Assembly (NCBI GenBank): GCA_900539855.1
Contig: UQDO01000024.1
Location: forward strand, 1 to 33,623
Origin: an uncultured Oscillospiraceae bacterium
GTDB lineage: Bacteria; Bacillota; Clostridia; Oscillospirales; Acutalibacteraceae
Reading direction: 5' to 3'
Length of the DNA stretch: 33,623 nucleotides
Shown here: piece by piece, positions 6,772 through 14,433 of the stretch
Layout of the letters: the number at the start of each line of letters is the position of its first letter
Position numbering within the stretch: position 1 is the first letter of the stretch
Translations under genes and position numbers: made by a program
Notes under the pieces: model-generated
The model's database searches: none
Seen by the model: the letters and a program-made list of their open reading frames with translations, nothing else
Told to the model about the DNA's origin: nothing

Positions 6772-8109
6772 ATGGAAAGACCCGAGTCTGTGCTTCACGC
6801 GGTAAAGCGTTCAATAGGCGGAGTAGACCTGCCGCACAGCAAAAATACCGCTGAATGTGTTTCTGTTTTTATGCCGCCGCCGCATGAGGTGGTAATACCG
6901 ATGCAGCAGCATATAGGCGCGCCGTGTGTTCCCTGCGTCAAAAAAGGAGACACTGTATTTGTAGGCACCAAAATAGGCGACAGCGACAAGTTGATAAGCG
7001 CACCGATACATGCGAGCGTTTCGGGTACCGTTACCGATATTAAAAAGGTACTTATGCCGTCAGGGCAGAGTGTTGACGCCGTTGTGATCGAGTCTGACGG
7101 TACCATGACCGAAGATCCTTCCATTGCACCGGTTGCCGTCGAAACCCCAGAACAGCTGGTTAAAGCTGCAAGAGAATCGGGACTTGTGGGACTTGGCGGC
7201 GCAGGCTTTCCAGCACATGTCAAGCTGACAAAACGACCCGGTCAGGAGCTTGACACCCTGATAGTGAACGGCGCGGAGTGCGAACCGTTCATAACCGCCG
7301 ATTACCGCGAATGTATGGAAAACACCGAAAATATACTTGAAGGCGTTTACATGCTGAAAAGGATAATGGGCTTTAAACGGGTCATAATCTGCGTTGAAGA
7401 TAATAAACCGAAGGCGATCGAGGCGCTTTATTCCATAGCTGCCGACTTAAGAGATGCAGATGATACCGTAAAGCTTATGAAGCTGCGGTCACACTATCCG
7501 CAGGGTGCTGAGAAGATACTTATTTACTCAGCCACAGGCAGGGTGCTGCCGCTCGGGAAATTACCGTCCGATGTCGGCTGCGTTGTTATGAATATTGCGA
7601 GCGTTTCGTTCCTGAATAAATATATAACCACCGGTATGCCGCTGGTCAGAAAGCTCATAACGGTCGACGGCGGCGCAGTCGCGGAGCCGCAGAACGTTAT
7701 CGTTCCGGTCGGCACCTCTGTGAGGGATGTGCTGGAATTCTGCGGCGGACTTAAGTCGTCCGCAAGGAAGATACTGCTTGGCGGCCCTATGATGGGTACT
7801 GCGATATATGATCCGAATATGCCTATATTAAAGCAGAACAATGCTATACTTGCATTTGACCGCAAGCAGGCTGAAAGAATGACCGAGCAGCCCTGCATAC
7901 GCTGCGGAAGATGTGCCGCAGCATGTCCCATGAGGCTGCGTCCGCTCGATATCGAGCCTGCGTACAGGACAGGCAATAAGGAACGTGTTGCCGAGCTTCA
8001 TGCCGACTACTGCATAGAATGTGGCTGCTGCTCGTATTCATGTCCGTCGAAAAGATATCTTACACAGATAATGCGGCTTGCAAAGGCAAGTCTTAAGGAA
8101 AAGAAATAA
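6772..8109 (+). CDS. rnfC: Ion-translocating oxidoreductase subunit RnfC
   Basis: 445 residues, normal length. RnfC is the peripheral, NAD-side subunit of the Rnf complex, which couples electron flow from ferredoxin to NAD to ion export. The N-terminal half has the RnfC barrel-sandwich and the nucleotide-binding GLVGLGGAGFPAHVKL segment (near 143-158); INGAECEPF-like VNGAECEPFITADYRE follows, as in NuoF-related proteins. Two [4Fe-4S] motifs close the protein: CIRCGRCAAACP at 375-386 and CIECGCCSYSCP at 414-425. A strong AAGGGAGG precedes ATG 6772. It is the first gene of rnfCDGEAB, the usual order in Clostridia. Confidence 0.96.
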   Translation: MERPESVLHAVKRSIGGVDLPHSKNTAECVSVFMPPPHEVVIPMQQHIGAPCVPCVKKGDTVFVGTKIGDSDKLISAPIHASVSGTVTDIKKVLMPSGQSVDAVVIESDGTMTEDPSIAPVAVETPEQLVKAARESGLVGLGGAGFPAHVKLTKRPGQELDTLIVNGAECEPFITADYRECMENTENILEGVYMLKRIMGFKRVIICVEDNKPKAIEALYSIAADLRDADDTVKLMKLRSHYPQGAEKILIYSATGRVLPLGKLPSDVGCVVMNIASVSFLNKYITTGMPLVRKLITVDGGAVAEPQNVIVPVGTSVRDVLEFCGGLKSSARKILLGGPMMGTAIYDPNMPILKQNNAILAFDRKQAERMTEQPCIRCGRCAAACPMRLRPLDIEPAYRTGNKERVAELHADYCIECGCCSYSCPSKRYLTQIMRLAKASLKEKK

Positions 8110-8182
8110 CAGACTAATGTAAAACGGCGCACCGGGAAGATGTTCTGTGCGGATCACGGTGCGGAAAGGAATGTTTGAATAA

Positions 8183-9151
8183 ATGGAAAAGCTGTTGGTT
8201 ACGCCGTCGCCGCATATCTCGCATCAGGACACTTCGCGCGGTATCATGGCAGATGTTTTGATAGCTTTATTGCCTGCCGCGGTCGGCGGATGCTTTATAT
8301 TCGGATGGCGGCCGATTCTTGTAATGCTTACCTGCATTGTGACTGCCGTTTTAGCGGAATACTTATGCTGCAAGATAATGAAAAGACCGGTTTCAGTTGG
8401 GGATCTTTCGGCTGTCGTTACAGGTCTTATACTGGCGCTCAACCTGCCGCCGGCAATACCGTTGTGGATCGCGGCGATAGGCTCTCTGGTGGCTATAGTC
8501 GTTGTAAAGGAAATGTTCGGAGGATTGGGACATAATTTTGCCAACCCTGCGATAACGGCACGAATAGTTATGCTCGTTTCCTTCCCGGCATACATGAGCA
8601 CGTGGACGGCACCGCTCGGCAGTACGAGCGAGATCGTGTCGAGCGCCACCTCACCGGGTGAGACGGTCGATATAATGACCAGCGCCACGCCTTTGTCGCA
8701 CACGGCGCTTGAGGGCGGATATTACAGCTATAAGCAACTGCTTATGGGTCAGATACCGGGCTGCATAGGCGAGACATTTTCGCTTCTGATAATACTTGGC
8801 GGACTGTACCTTATATTGCGCCGCGTTATCACCCCCACTATACCGCTGAGCTTTGTCGGCACGGTAGCTCTTCTGTCATTTCTGGCAGGCGACGATCCGC
8901 TTTATATGATACTTTCCGGCGGACTTCTGTTCGGCGCATTTTTCATGGCGACCGACTATGTGACAAGTCCGACCGGCTGGAAAGGACAGCTCATATTCGG
9001 CGTCGGCTGCGGACTTATCACCTTTGTGATAAGAAAGTTCGGAAGCCTGCCAGAGGGCGTTTCATACGCTATCCTTATTATGAACCTGTTTGTTTATTAT
9101 ATCGATAAGATAACGCTTCCCAAGGCATTCGGAGAGGGGGCGCGGTCATGA
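8183..9151 (+). CDS. rnfD: Ion-translocating oxidoreductase subunit RnfD
   Basis: 322 residues, an integral membrane subunit with about nine or ten hydrophobic helices. The FMN attachment region DIMTSATPLSHTA (near residues 166-178) fits the RnfD/NqrB family, where a threonine carries a covalent flavin through phosphate; the Thr in SATP is the likely one. Other family segments are GDLSAVVTGLILALNLPP and FGGLGHNFANPA, and GAFFMATDYVTSPTG near the end. The 73-base gap after rnfC contains an 8-bp-class inverted repeat (cgcaccg ... cggtgcg). AAAGGA lies 12 bases before the ATG at 8183, which is far. The stop overlaps rnfG. Confidence 0.95.
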   Translation: MEKLLVTPSPHISHQDTSRGIMADVLIALLPAAVGGCFIFGWRPILVMLTCIVTAVLAEYLCCKIMKRPVSVGDLSAVVTGLILALNLPPAIPLWIAAIGSLVAIVVVKEMFGGLGHNFANPAITARIVMLVSFPAYMSTWTAPLGSTSEIVSSATSPGETVDIMTSATPLSHTALEGGYYSYKQLLMGQIPGCIGETFSLLIILGGLYLILRRVITPTIPLSFVGTVALLSFLAGDDPLYMILSGGLLFGAFFMATDYVTSPTGWKGQLIFGVGCGLITFVIRKFGSLPEGVSYAILIMNLFVYYIDKITLPKAFGEGARS

Positions 9152-9726
9152 GCAAAAGCAGCGGAGTTATCATAAAAACCACGGCTGTTCTGACTGTTAT
9201 CTGCGCCGTTTCCGCATTGCTGCTTGCGGTCACCAATGCCGTTACCGAAAAACGGATAGCCGATGCGGCAAAAAAGGCTGAGACCGAAGCTATGGCGCGT
9301 ATCATCGACGCTGCCGACTATAAAAAGCAGACGATAGAATACGAGGGCAGCAGCTATGACTACTATGTGGCTGTGGACGAAACGGATGCGCCGGTAGGCT
9401 ATATATTCACCGTTTCACAGCACGGCTACGGCGGTGATGTAAAGGTCATGACCGGCGTCGGTACAGACGGTGCTGTTGCCGCTATTGAGGTGCTTGACGC
9501 ATCGGGCGAAACGCCGGGACTGGGACAAAAGGCTACCGAAAGCTCGTTCTGGAAGCTGTTCAGCGGCAAGAGCGGACAGCTTACGGCGTCAAAATCGGCG
9601 TCCGGTGACGGACAGATACAGGCAATGACCGGTGCAACCGTGACATCAAAGGCGGTTGTCGGAGCCGTAAATAAAGCTCTCACGCTTTACGGTGAGGTAA
9701 CAAAGGGGGCAGGGGAAAATGGCTAA
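9148..9726 (+). CDS. rnfG: Ion-translocating oxidoreductase subunit RnfG
   Basis: 192 residues. One N-terminal membrane helix (about 7-29) anchors an extracytoplasmic FMN-binding domain. ETPGLGQKATESSFW and MTGATVTSKAVVGAVNKAL are the family hallmarks; the threonine in TGATVTS (near residue 164) is the site for covalent FMN. It overlaps rnfD by 4 bases and rnfE by 8, showing a tightly coupled operon. The flavin domain would face the outside of the cell membrane and hand electrons within the Rnf chain. Confidence 0.95.
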   Translation: MSKSSGVIIKTTAVLTVICAVSALLLAVTNAVTEKRIADAAKKAETEAMARIIDAADYKKQTIEYEGSSYDYYVAVDETDAPVGYIFTVSQHGYGGDVKVMTGVGTDGAVAAIEVLDASGETPGLGQKATESSFWKLFSGKSGQLTASKSASGDGQIQAMTGATVTSKAVVGAVNKALTLYGEVTKGAGENG

Positions 9727-10714
9727 ACAGTCAAATATGGAGGTCTTTTCAAAGGGACTCATTAAGGAAAATCCTGTTCTCAGACTGGTGCTCGGCACAT
9801 GTCCCACCCTTGCGGTCACGACCGCAGCCGTAAACGGTATCGGCATGGGCGTTGCCGCGACCCTCGTGCTTGTCGGTTCAAATGCGGTCATATCGCTGCT
9901 CAGAAACGTTATACCGGACAAGGTAAGAATTCCTGCCTTTATAACAATAATAGCGGCATTTGTTTCTATTATACAGATGCTTGTCAAGGCGTTCACGCCG
10001 TCTATAGACAGCGCCCTCGGCATTTATCTGCCGCTTATCGTTGTCAACTGCATTATTCTGGCAAGAGCCGAAATGTTCGCTTCCAAAAACAGCGTGCTGC
10101 CGTCGGTGCTTGACGGACTCGGCATGGGCATAGGCTTTACGGCGGCACTTACTCTGATGGGTATGATAAGAGAACTGCTCGGTGCAGGCTCTGTGTTCGG
10201 AATGCCCGTTACTGCCAATGTTCTTGACCCGATGATAGTTTTCATTCTTCCTCCGGGCGGATTTTTCGTGTTCGGCATACTGATCGCACTTTCAAACAAG
10301 CTGGCGGCACGAATGGGCAAAAAGCCTGTCATTTCGACCGGCTGCGGATCGTGCGAGGGATGCAGCGGATGCGAAGCCGGACAGACAACCGATACCGGCA
10401 CAGATACGGTAAAGAGTGCCGACAATATACCGGATGTCAATGTTCTTGCCGCTGCCGCAGGTGCAGGAGGAGAGGATAATGCCGCTCATGAGACCTCTGC
10501 TGCCGCCACAAGCGATGATATTGCCAAGGAAAACGGCGAGGAACTGCCGGCATCGCAGGAAACCGTAGCCGTTGCAGGAGACGAGGAGTCCTTAAAACAG
10601 GCAGCCGGCGTCAAAACGGAAGAAGTAAAGACCGAAGAAGCTAATGAAGAAATTAAAACAGAAGAAGTAAAGACAGAAAACGACGATAATGAAAGTGAGG
10701 GCGAAAACGAATGA
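9719..10714 (+). CDS. rnfE: Ion-translocating oxidoreductase subunit RnfE with unusual C-terminal extension
   Basis: 331 residues; ordinary RnfE proteins have about 200-230. Residues 1-200 are a normal six-helix RnfE (TCPTLAVTTAAVNGIGMG, IYLPLIVVNCIILARAEMFA, MIRELLGAGSVFG, ILPPGGFFVFGILIALSNKL). After KKPVIST comes a Cys cluster at 209, 212, 215 and 218 (CGSCEGCSGC, spacing CxxCxxCxxC), then about 110 Ala/Asp/Glu/Thr-rich residues ending in KTEEVKTEE-type repeats (299-320). The tail is in frame, uses codons like the rest of the operon, and its last codon overlaps rnfA by 4 bases, so it is not a sequencing artefact of a stop loss. By topology it should lie on the same side as the last helix end. 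Its role is unknown: metal or cluster binding or docking are possible. Confidence 0.94.
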   Translation: MAKQSNMEVFSKGLIKENPVLRLVLGTCPTLAVTTAAVNGIGMGVAATLVLVGSNAVISLLRNVIPDKVRIPAFITIIAAFVSIIQMLVKAFTPSIDSALGIYLPLIVVNCIILARAEMFASKNSVLPSVLDGLGMGIGFTAALTLMGMIRELLGAGSVFGMPVTANVLDPMIVFILPPGGFFVFGILIALSNKLAARMGKKPVISTGCGSCEGCSGCEAGQTTDTGTDTVKSADNIPDVNVLAAAAGAGGEDNAAHETSAAATSDDIAKENGEELPASQETVAVAGDEESLKQAAGVKTEEVKTEEANEEIKTEEVKTENDDNESEGENE

Positions 10715-11295
10715 CAAAAATCATAACGATCGTTCTTGCAGGAATACTGACCGAAAACATGGTGCTTTCCAAGTTTTTCGGCATTTGTCCCTTCCTCGGC
10801 GTTTCGAAAAAGACAAGCACTGCCGTCAGTATGGGACTTGCGGTTATGCTTGTAATGGTCATGGCAACAGCCGCGACCTATCCGATGTATGCCTATCTTT
10901 TGGAGCCGAACGGTCTCGGCTATCTGCAGACCATCGTATTCATCCTCATAATTGCCGCTTTGGTGCAGCTTGTTGAAATAGTGCTGAAAAAATACATTCC
11001 GCCGCTTTATAAAGCGCTTGGAATATACCTTCCGCTTATCACGACAAACTGTGCGGTGCTCGGTATAACTATGCTCAACTTCACCAATGAGCGCATAACC
11101 AATTACGGCGAGGCTCTGCTCAACGCCTTCAGCTCGGGACTCGGTTTCCTGCTTGCAATGTTTATATTTGCCGGCGTCAGGACGAGACTTGAAACGAGTA
11201 ATATACCGGAAAGCCTCAAGGGGCTTCCGATAACGCTTATATCGGCGGCGATAGTATCGCTTTCATTCCTCGGCTTTTCCGGCCTTGTAGGTTAA
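10711..11295 (+). CDS. rnfA: Ion-translocating oxidoreductase subunit RnfA
   Basis: 194 residues, all membrane, six helices. ENMVLSKFFGICPFLGVSKK near the N-terminus and YLPLITTNCAVLG in the middle are typical of RnfA/NqrE; the cysteines in these two segments (near residues 25 and 113) are those that hold an iron centre between RnfA and RnfE in structures of the family. RnfA and RnfE are distant homologues with opposite membrane orientation. The start codon overlaps the rnfE stop codon (ATGA), and rnfB follows after 12 bases. Confidence 0.96.
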   Translation: MTKIITIVLAGILTENMVLSKFFGICPFLGVSKKTSTAVSMGLAVMLVMVMATAATYPMYAYLLEPNGLGYLQTIVFILIIAALVQLVEIVLKKYIPPLYKALGIYLPLITTNCAVLGITMLNFTNERITNYGEALLNAFSSGLGFLLAMFIFAGVRTRLETSNIPESLKGLPITLISAAIVSLSFLGFSGLVG

Positions 11296-11307
11296 GGGGG
11301 ACAGAGT

Positions 11308-12099
11308 ATGAATCCAATTTTACTTGCAACGCTGATAGTGGCAGCCATTGGACTTGTTGCCGGACTGGGACTTTCGGCGGCATCAATACTGATGAGCGTA
11401 AAGACCGACGAAACGGTCACAAGACTTCGTGATGAGCTGCCGGGTGCAAACTGCGGCGCGTGCGGATATTCCGGCTGCGACGGCTATGCAGAGGCTCTGG
11501 CAAAGGGCGAGACAAAGCCCGGACTTTGTGCCCCGGGCGGAGAATCGGTCAACTCAAAGCTCGGCGAGATACTGGGTGTTGAGGTCGAAAACGCAAGGCC
11601 GACGGCGGCTGTGGTGCTCTGCAACGGAACACACGACAATGTCGGTGAAAAAATGTTTTATAACGGTGTCGGAACATGTCTTGCCGCAAACATGCAGTAT
11701 TCGGGACCGTCTGCCTGCAGCTTTGGCTGTTTGGGCTACGGCGACTGCATGCGTGCCTGCATGTTCGGTGCAATAAAGATAAAAAACGGCAGGGCATATG
11801 TCGATAAAACCAAATGTACCGCCTGCGGCGCATGTGTAAAGGCATGTCCGAAGGGCATCATAGCTATGATGCCGGTTGACCTTAAAGAATCAGTCATATG
11901 CTGCAACAAGGACAAAGGTGCCGTTACGAGGAAAATATGCACTGCCGGATGTATTGGCTGCATGAAGTGTGTAAAGGCGTGCGAATACGGTGCCGTAAAG
12001 GTCGAAAACAACCTTGCACGCATTGATCCCGACAAATGCACCGCCTGCGGCAAATGCTATGAGGCATGTCCGGTAGGATGTATCCATATAGGTGGATAA
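11308..12099 (+). CDS. rnfB: Ion-translocating oxidoreductase subunit RnfB
   Basis: 263 residues. An N-terminal membrane helix (about 3-28) is followed by the Fer4-type domain LPGANCGACGYSGCDGYAEAL (near 47-67) with a later Cys partner (LCAPGG), and then by ferredoxin domains: CSFGCLGYGDCMRAC, CTACGACVKACP, CIGCMKCVKACEYGA and CTACGKCYEACPVGC. RnfB is the entry point for electrons from reduced ferredoxin on the cytoplasmic side. AAGGGGG lies upstream of ATG 11308. It is the last rnf gene, and a strong hairpin terminator follows at once. Confidence 0.96.
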   Translation: MNPILLATLIVAAIGLVAGLGLSAASILMSVKTDETVTRLRDELPGANCGACGYSGCDGYAEALAKGETKPGLCAPGGESVNSKLGEILGVEVENARPTAAVVLCNGTHDNVGEKMFYNGVGTCLAANMQYSGPSACSFGCLGYGDCMRACMFGAIKIKNGRAYVDKTKCTACGACVKACPKGIIAMMPVDLKESVICCNKDKGAVTRKICTAGCIGCMKCVKACEYGAVKVENNLARIDPDKCTACGKCYEACPVGCIHIGG

Positions 12100-12100
12100 T

Positions 12101-12138
12101 AAACAATAGGAGCGATCAGAACCACTCCTATTGTTTTT
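12101..12138 (+). terminator. Terminator of the rnf operon
   Basis: A 12-bp perfect stem (12101-12112 with 12125-12136) with a 12-base loop ends in a short T run. It begins 1 base after the rnfB stop codon. The next gene's ribosome binding site (GGAGG) comes immediately after it, so some read-through may feed the SGNH hydrolase gene. Confidence 0.8.
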
Positions 12139-12150
12139 GGAGGTAATTAT

Positions 12151-12822
12151 ATGAAAATTGAAGGACTCAAGATCAACATTTTAGGTGACAGTATAACGGC
12201 AGGCTCCGGCGCGTCGTCACCCGATAAGCGCTATGCATCGCTGCTTGGCAGTAAATACGGTGCAAATGTCAGAAACTACGGAATAGGCGGTACAAGAATA
12301 TCAAAACAGCAGCAGGTGTCGCCTGATCCCAAATGGGACCTTAATTTCTGCGACAGGGTGGCAGCGATGGATGACGATGCCGACCTTGTGCTTATTTTCG
12401 GCGGAACGAACGACTACGGTCACGGATATGCGCCGTTGGGAGACGCGGAGTCGCGCGATCCTTACACTTTCTACGGTGCGCTGCATACGCTTTACCGCTC
12501 TGTTATAGAAAAATATCCGAATTCAAGAATAGCGGTTCTGACACCTATGCATCGACTTAAGGAAAACGATCCCGGTGGAGACAGATATGCCTATCGAGAT
12601 CATTTGAGAGGCGATATAGCTCCTCTTAAGACATATGTTGAGATAATAAGAGAGGTGGCGGAATATTATTCACTGCCTGTGCTCGATCTCTATAAGGTGA
12701 GCGGATTTCAGCCCGAAATACCGGTAATACGCACTACATATCTTTCCGACGGACTGCACCCAAATGATAAAGGACATGCAATGCTGGCAGATATGGTTGC
12801 AAAATTTATCGAAACACTTTAA
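12151..12822 (+). CDS. SGNH/GDSL-family hydrolase
   Basis: 223 residues without signal peptide, so cytoplasmic. The four SGNH blocks are present: block I ILGDSITAGSGAS with the nucleophile Ser near residue 15, block II GIGGTRIS, block III FGGTNDYGHG, and block V DGLHPNDKGH with the catalytic Asp and His. The family comprises esterases and lipases, often acting on acetylated sugars or lysophospholipids; the substrate here is unknown. It starts at ATG 12151 behind TTGGAGG, directly after the rnf terminator, and has its own terminator, so it forms a single-gene unit or receives read-through from rnf. Confidence 0.9.
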   Translation: MKIEGLKINILGDSITAGSGASSPDKRYASLLGSKYGANVRNYGIGGTRISKQQQVSPDPKWDLNFCDRVAAMDDDADLVLIFGGTNDYGHGYAPLGDAESRDPYTFYGALHTLYRSVIEKYPNSRIAVLTPMHRLKENDPGGDRYAYRDHLRGDIAPLKTYVEIIREVAEYYSLPVLDLYKVSGFQPEIPVIRTTYLSDGLHPNDKGHAMLADMVAKFIETL

Positions 12823-12829
12823 GTTAACC

Positions 12830-12870
12830 CGGCAAAAGCTTTTGCTTTTGCCGCTTTTTTTGTATTTTTT
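12830..12870 (+). terminator. Terminator of the SGNH hydrolase gene
   Basis: The 9-bp stem cggcaaaag (12830-12838) / cttttgccg (12845-12853) is followed by a seven-base T run and a second T run. It isolates the cysK unit downstream. Confidence 0.9.
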
Positions 12871-12881
12871 CAAAATACCTA

Positions 12882-12909
12882 TTGACAAACGTTAAAAAGA
12901 TGCTATAAT
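12882..12909 (+). promoter_or_regulatory. Promoter of the leader peptide-cysK unit
   Basis: Perfect -35 TTGACA (12882-12887) and perfect -10 TATAAT (12904-12909) with a 16-base spacer. The bases around the -35 (CCTATTGACA) are identical to those of the rrf2-suf promoter at 16635-16644. Confidence 0.9.
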
Positions 12910-12934
12910 AAAACCTATAAAACACATAGGTTTT
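12910..12934 (+). promoter_or_regulatory. Palindromic operator at the cysK promoter (probable Rrf2/CymR-type site)
   Basis: aaaacctat (12910-12918) and ataggtttt (12926-12934) form a perfect 9-bp inverted repeat with a 7-base spacer just after the -10, where a bound repressor would block transcription. The core CC-N13-GG spacing recurs twice at the suf promoter. Rrf2-family regulators (CymR, IscR) control cysteine and iron-sulfur genes in Firmicutes; assigning this site to the Rrf2 protein at 16720 is inference. Confidence 0.65.
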
Positions 12935-12964
12935 ATGTTATATAAGTTTTGAGGTGGATGCAAA

Positions 12965-13021
12965 ATGAATGAAAAGCTCCGTTTCCGATGTTGCGGCTAT
13001 AAATACTGCATACATATTTAA
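12965..13021 (+). CDS. Cys-rich leader peptide upstream of cysK (18 aa)
   Basis: The reading frame MNEKLRFRCCGYKYCIHI starts at an ATG with GAGGTGG 7 bases upstream, a better ribosome site than many full genes here have. It lies between the cysK promoter-operator and cysK, ending 34 bases before the cysK ATG. Three of its 18 codons are Cys (two adjacent), next to Arg, Tyr and His. The pattern is that of a leader peptide whose translation reports charged tRNA-Cys, controlling a cysteine synthase gene. No terminator hairpin is visible after it, so control would act by translation, mRNA decay or another route. A peptide with its own function is the alternative. Confidence 0.65.
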   Translation: MNEKLRFRCCGYKYCIHI

Positions 13022-13055
13022 AAAGAAATACAGGTAGTAAGGGAGATTTTTTATT

Positions 13056-13985
13056 ATGAAAATTTATGAAAGAGCTACAGATCTTATAGGACATACACCG
13101 CTGCTTCGCCTTTCAAACATTATAAAAAAACATGGACTTGAAGCTGATATATACGCAAAGCTTGAGTATTTCAACCCTGCCGGAAGCGTTAAGGACAGAA
13201 TCGCCAAGGCTATGATAGACGATGCCGAAGCAAAGGGTCAGTTGAAGCCCGGTTCGGTTATTATTGAGCCTACAAGCGGCAATACCGGAATCGGACTTGC
13301 GTCGGTAGCGGCGGCAAGAGGATACAGGATAATACTCACCATGCCGGAAACCATGAGCGTTGAACGCCGTAATCTGCTTAAAGCGTACGGAGCCGAGATC
13401 GTTCTGACCGAGGGCGCAAAGGGCATGAAGGGCGCTATTGAAAAGGCTGAAGAGCTTGCCAAGAGCACTCCGGGCAGCTTTATACCGAGCCAGTTCAGCA
13501 ACCCTGCCAATCCGGCGGCACATTTTGCATCTACCGGTCCCGAAATATGGGATGATACCGACGGTAAGGTCGATATATTTGTAGCAGGTGTAGGAACCGG
13601 CGGCACGCTGACCGGTGTCGGCAAGTATCTGAAATCAAAGAACAGTGATGTAAAGGTCGTTGCCGTTGAGCCTGCCGGTTCGCCGGTGCTTTCAAAGGGT
13701 ACTGCCGGTCCGCATAAAATACAGGGTATCGGCGCGGGATTTGTGCCAGATACGCTTGACACATCTGTTTATGATGAGATTTTGCCTATCGAAAATGATG
13801 ATGCGTTCAGCACCGGACGTGAGATCGCAAGGAGCGAGGGCGTGCTGGTCGGTATATCTTCGGGAGCCGCTGTCTTTGCAGCCATAGAGCTTGCAAAACG
13901 TCCCGAAAACAAGGGTAAGAAAATAGTCGTCCTTCTGCCTGATACCGGCGACAGATATCTCTCAACCCCCATGTTTTCCGAATAA
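13056..13985 (+). CDS. cysK: Cysteine synthase (O-acetylserine sulfhydrylase)
   Basis: 309 residues, normal for CysK. It makes cysteine from O-acetylserine and sulfide using PLP. The PLP lysine is Lys46 in NPAGSVKDRIA; PTSGNTGIGLA binds the substrate carboxylate, GTGGTLTGVG holds the PLP phosphate and GISSGAAV near residue 265 contacts the ring nitrogen. No C-terminal CBS domain is present, so it is CysK rather than cystathionine beta-synthase. GGGAG lies 10 bases before ATG 13056. It is transcribed behind the operator and leader peptide and ends at a strong hairpin. Cysteine made here also feeds SufS in the operon at 16720-21943. Confidence 0.96.
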   Translation: MKIYERATDLIGHTPLLRLSNIIKKHGLEADIYAKLEYFNPAGSVKDRIAKAMIDDAEAKGQLKPGSVIIEPTSGNTGIGLASVAAARGYRIILTMPETMSVERRNLLKAYGAEIVLTEGAKGMKGAIEKAEELAKSTPGSFIPSQFSNPANPAAHFASTGPEIWDDTDGKVDIFVAGVGTGGTLTGVGKYLKSKNSDVKVVAVEPAGSPVLSKGTAGPHKIQGIGAGFVPDTLDTSVYDEILPIENDDAFSTGREIARSEGVLVGISSGAAVFAAIELAKRPENKGKKIVVLLPDTGDRYLSTPMFSE

Positions 13986-14024
13986 CTCTCTGTGATCGGA
14001 CGGTAAATAAATCATCACTGTATT

Positions 14025-14069
14025 AATTAAGTCAAAGCCTCCGGCTTAGCCGAAGGCTTTGACTTAATT
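14025..14069. terminator. Bidirectional terminator between cysK and the 83-aa gene
   Basis: A long, nearly perfect hairpin: aattaagtcaaagcct pairs with aggctttgacttaatt, with a smaller cggct/agccg stem inside. A+T ends on both sides let it serve cysK (plus) and the gene at 14080 (minus). Confidence 0.8.
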
Positions 14070-14079
14070 TATATTGTCT

Positions 14080-14331
14080 CTATTCAGCTTTAGAAAAAAT
14101 TGTCTTATCAACACCGTTGCCGAATCTTATACGGTTCATTTTTTCGGTGTTGACAGAAAATATATCAAACAGATATCTTGTGCTGTCGCTGTTATCAAGT
14201 CCCTGTCTGTTGTTATTGCCTTCTGAGTCCTCGGTCACATAATCGAACCTGCCTCTGTCAACTGCATCATTGCCGCCGGGCAGGTCGTGACCTGCAAATC
14301 TCCGGTCTTTGCCTATCGGTGTCTTTTTCAT
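14080..14331 (-). CDS. Small hypothetical protein (83 aa)
   Basis: 83 residues from ATG 14331 (MKKTPIGKDRRFAGHDLPGG), chosen because GGAGTGG lies 5 bases upstream, against a GTG three codons earlier. The protein is hydrophilic, rich in Asp, Asn, Gly and Arg, has no signal peptide, membrane span or cysteine, and looks at least partly disordered. Codon use resembles the neighbours, and a shared terminator follows the stop codon, so it is probably a real gene. I recognise no family. It is transcribed alone, between convergent cysK and the MFS gene end. Confidence 0.6.
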   Translation of the reverse strand: MKKTPIGKDRRFAGHDLPGGNDAVDRGRFDYVTEDSEGNNNRQGLDNSDSTRYLFDIFSVNTEKMNRIRFGNGVDKTIFSKAE

Positions 14332-14433
14332 TATCGCCACTCCGATATGCTTTGGCTTTTAAGGCTCAGGATTAATTTACAGCCTTTAGAAAAATGATAA
14401 CACACAAGACACCTCGTATGCAACAAAAAAAGT

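Noticed and set aside
8156..8186. Three-codon frame (Met-Phe-Glu-stop) abutting the rnfD start
   Set aside because: The purine-rich site is directly against its ATG, too close to work; probably chance.
12935..13055. T-box riboswitch before cysK
   Set aside because: No T-box sequence, specifier stem or terminator/antiterminator pair is visible; only the small Cys-rich frame is.
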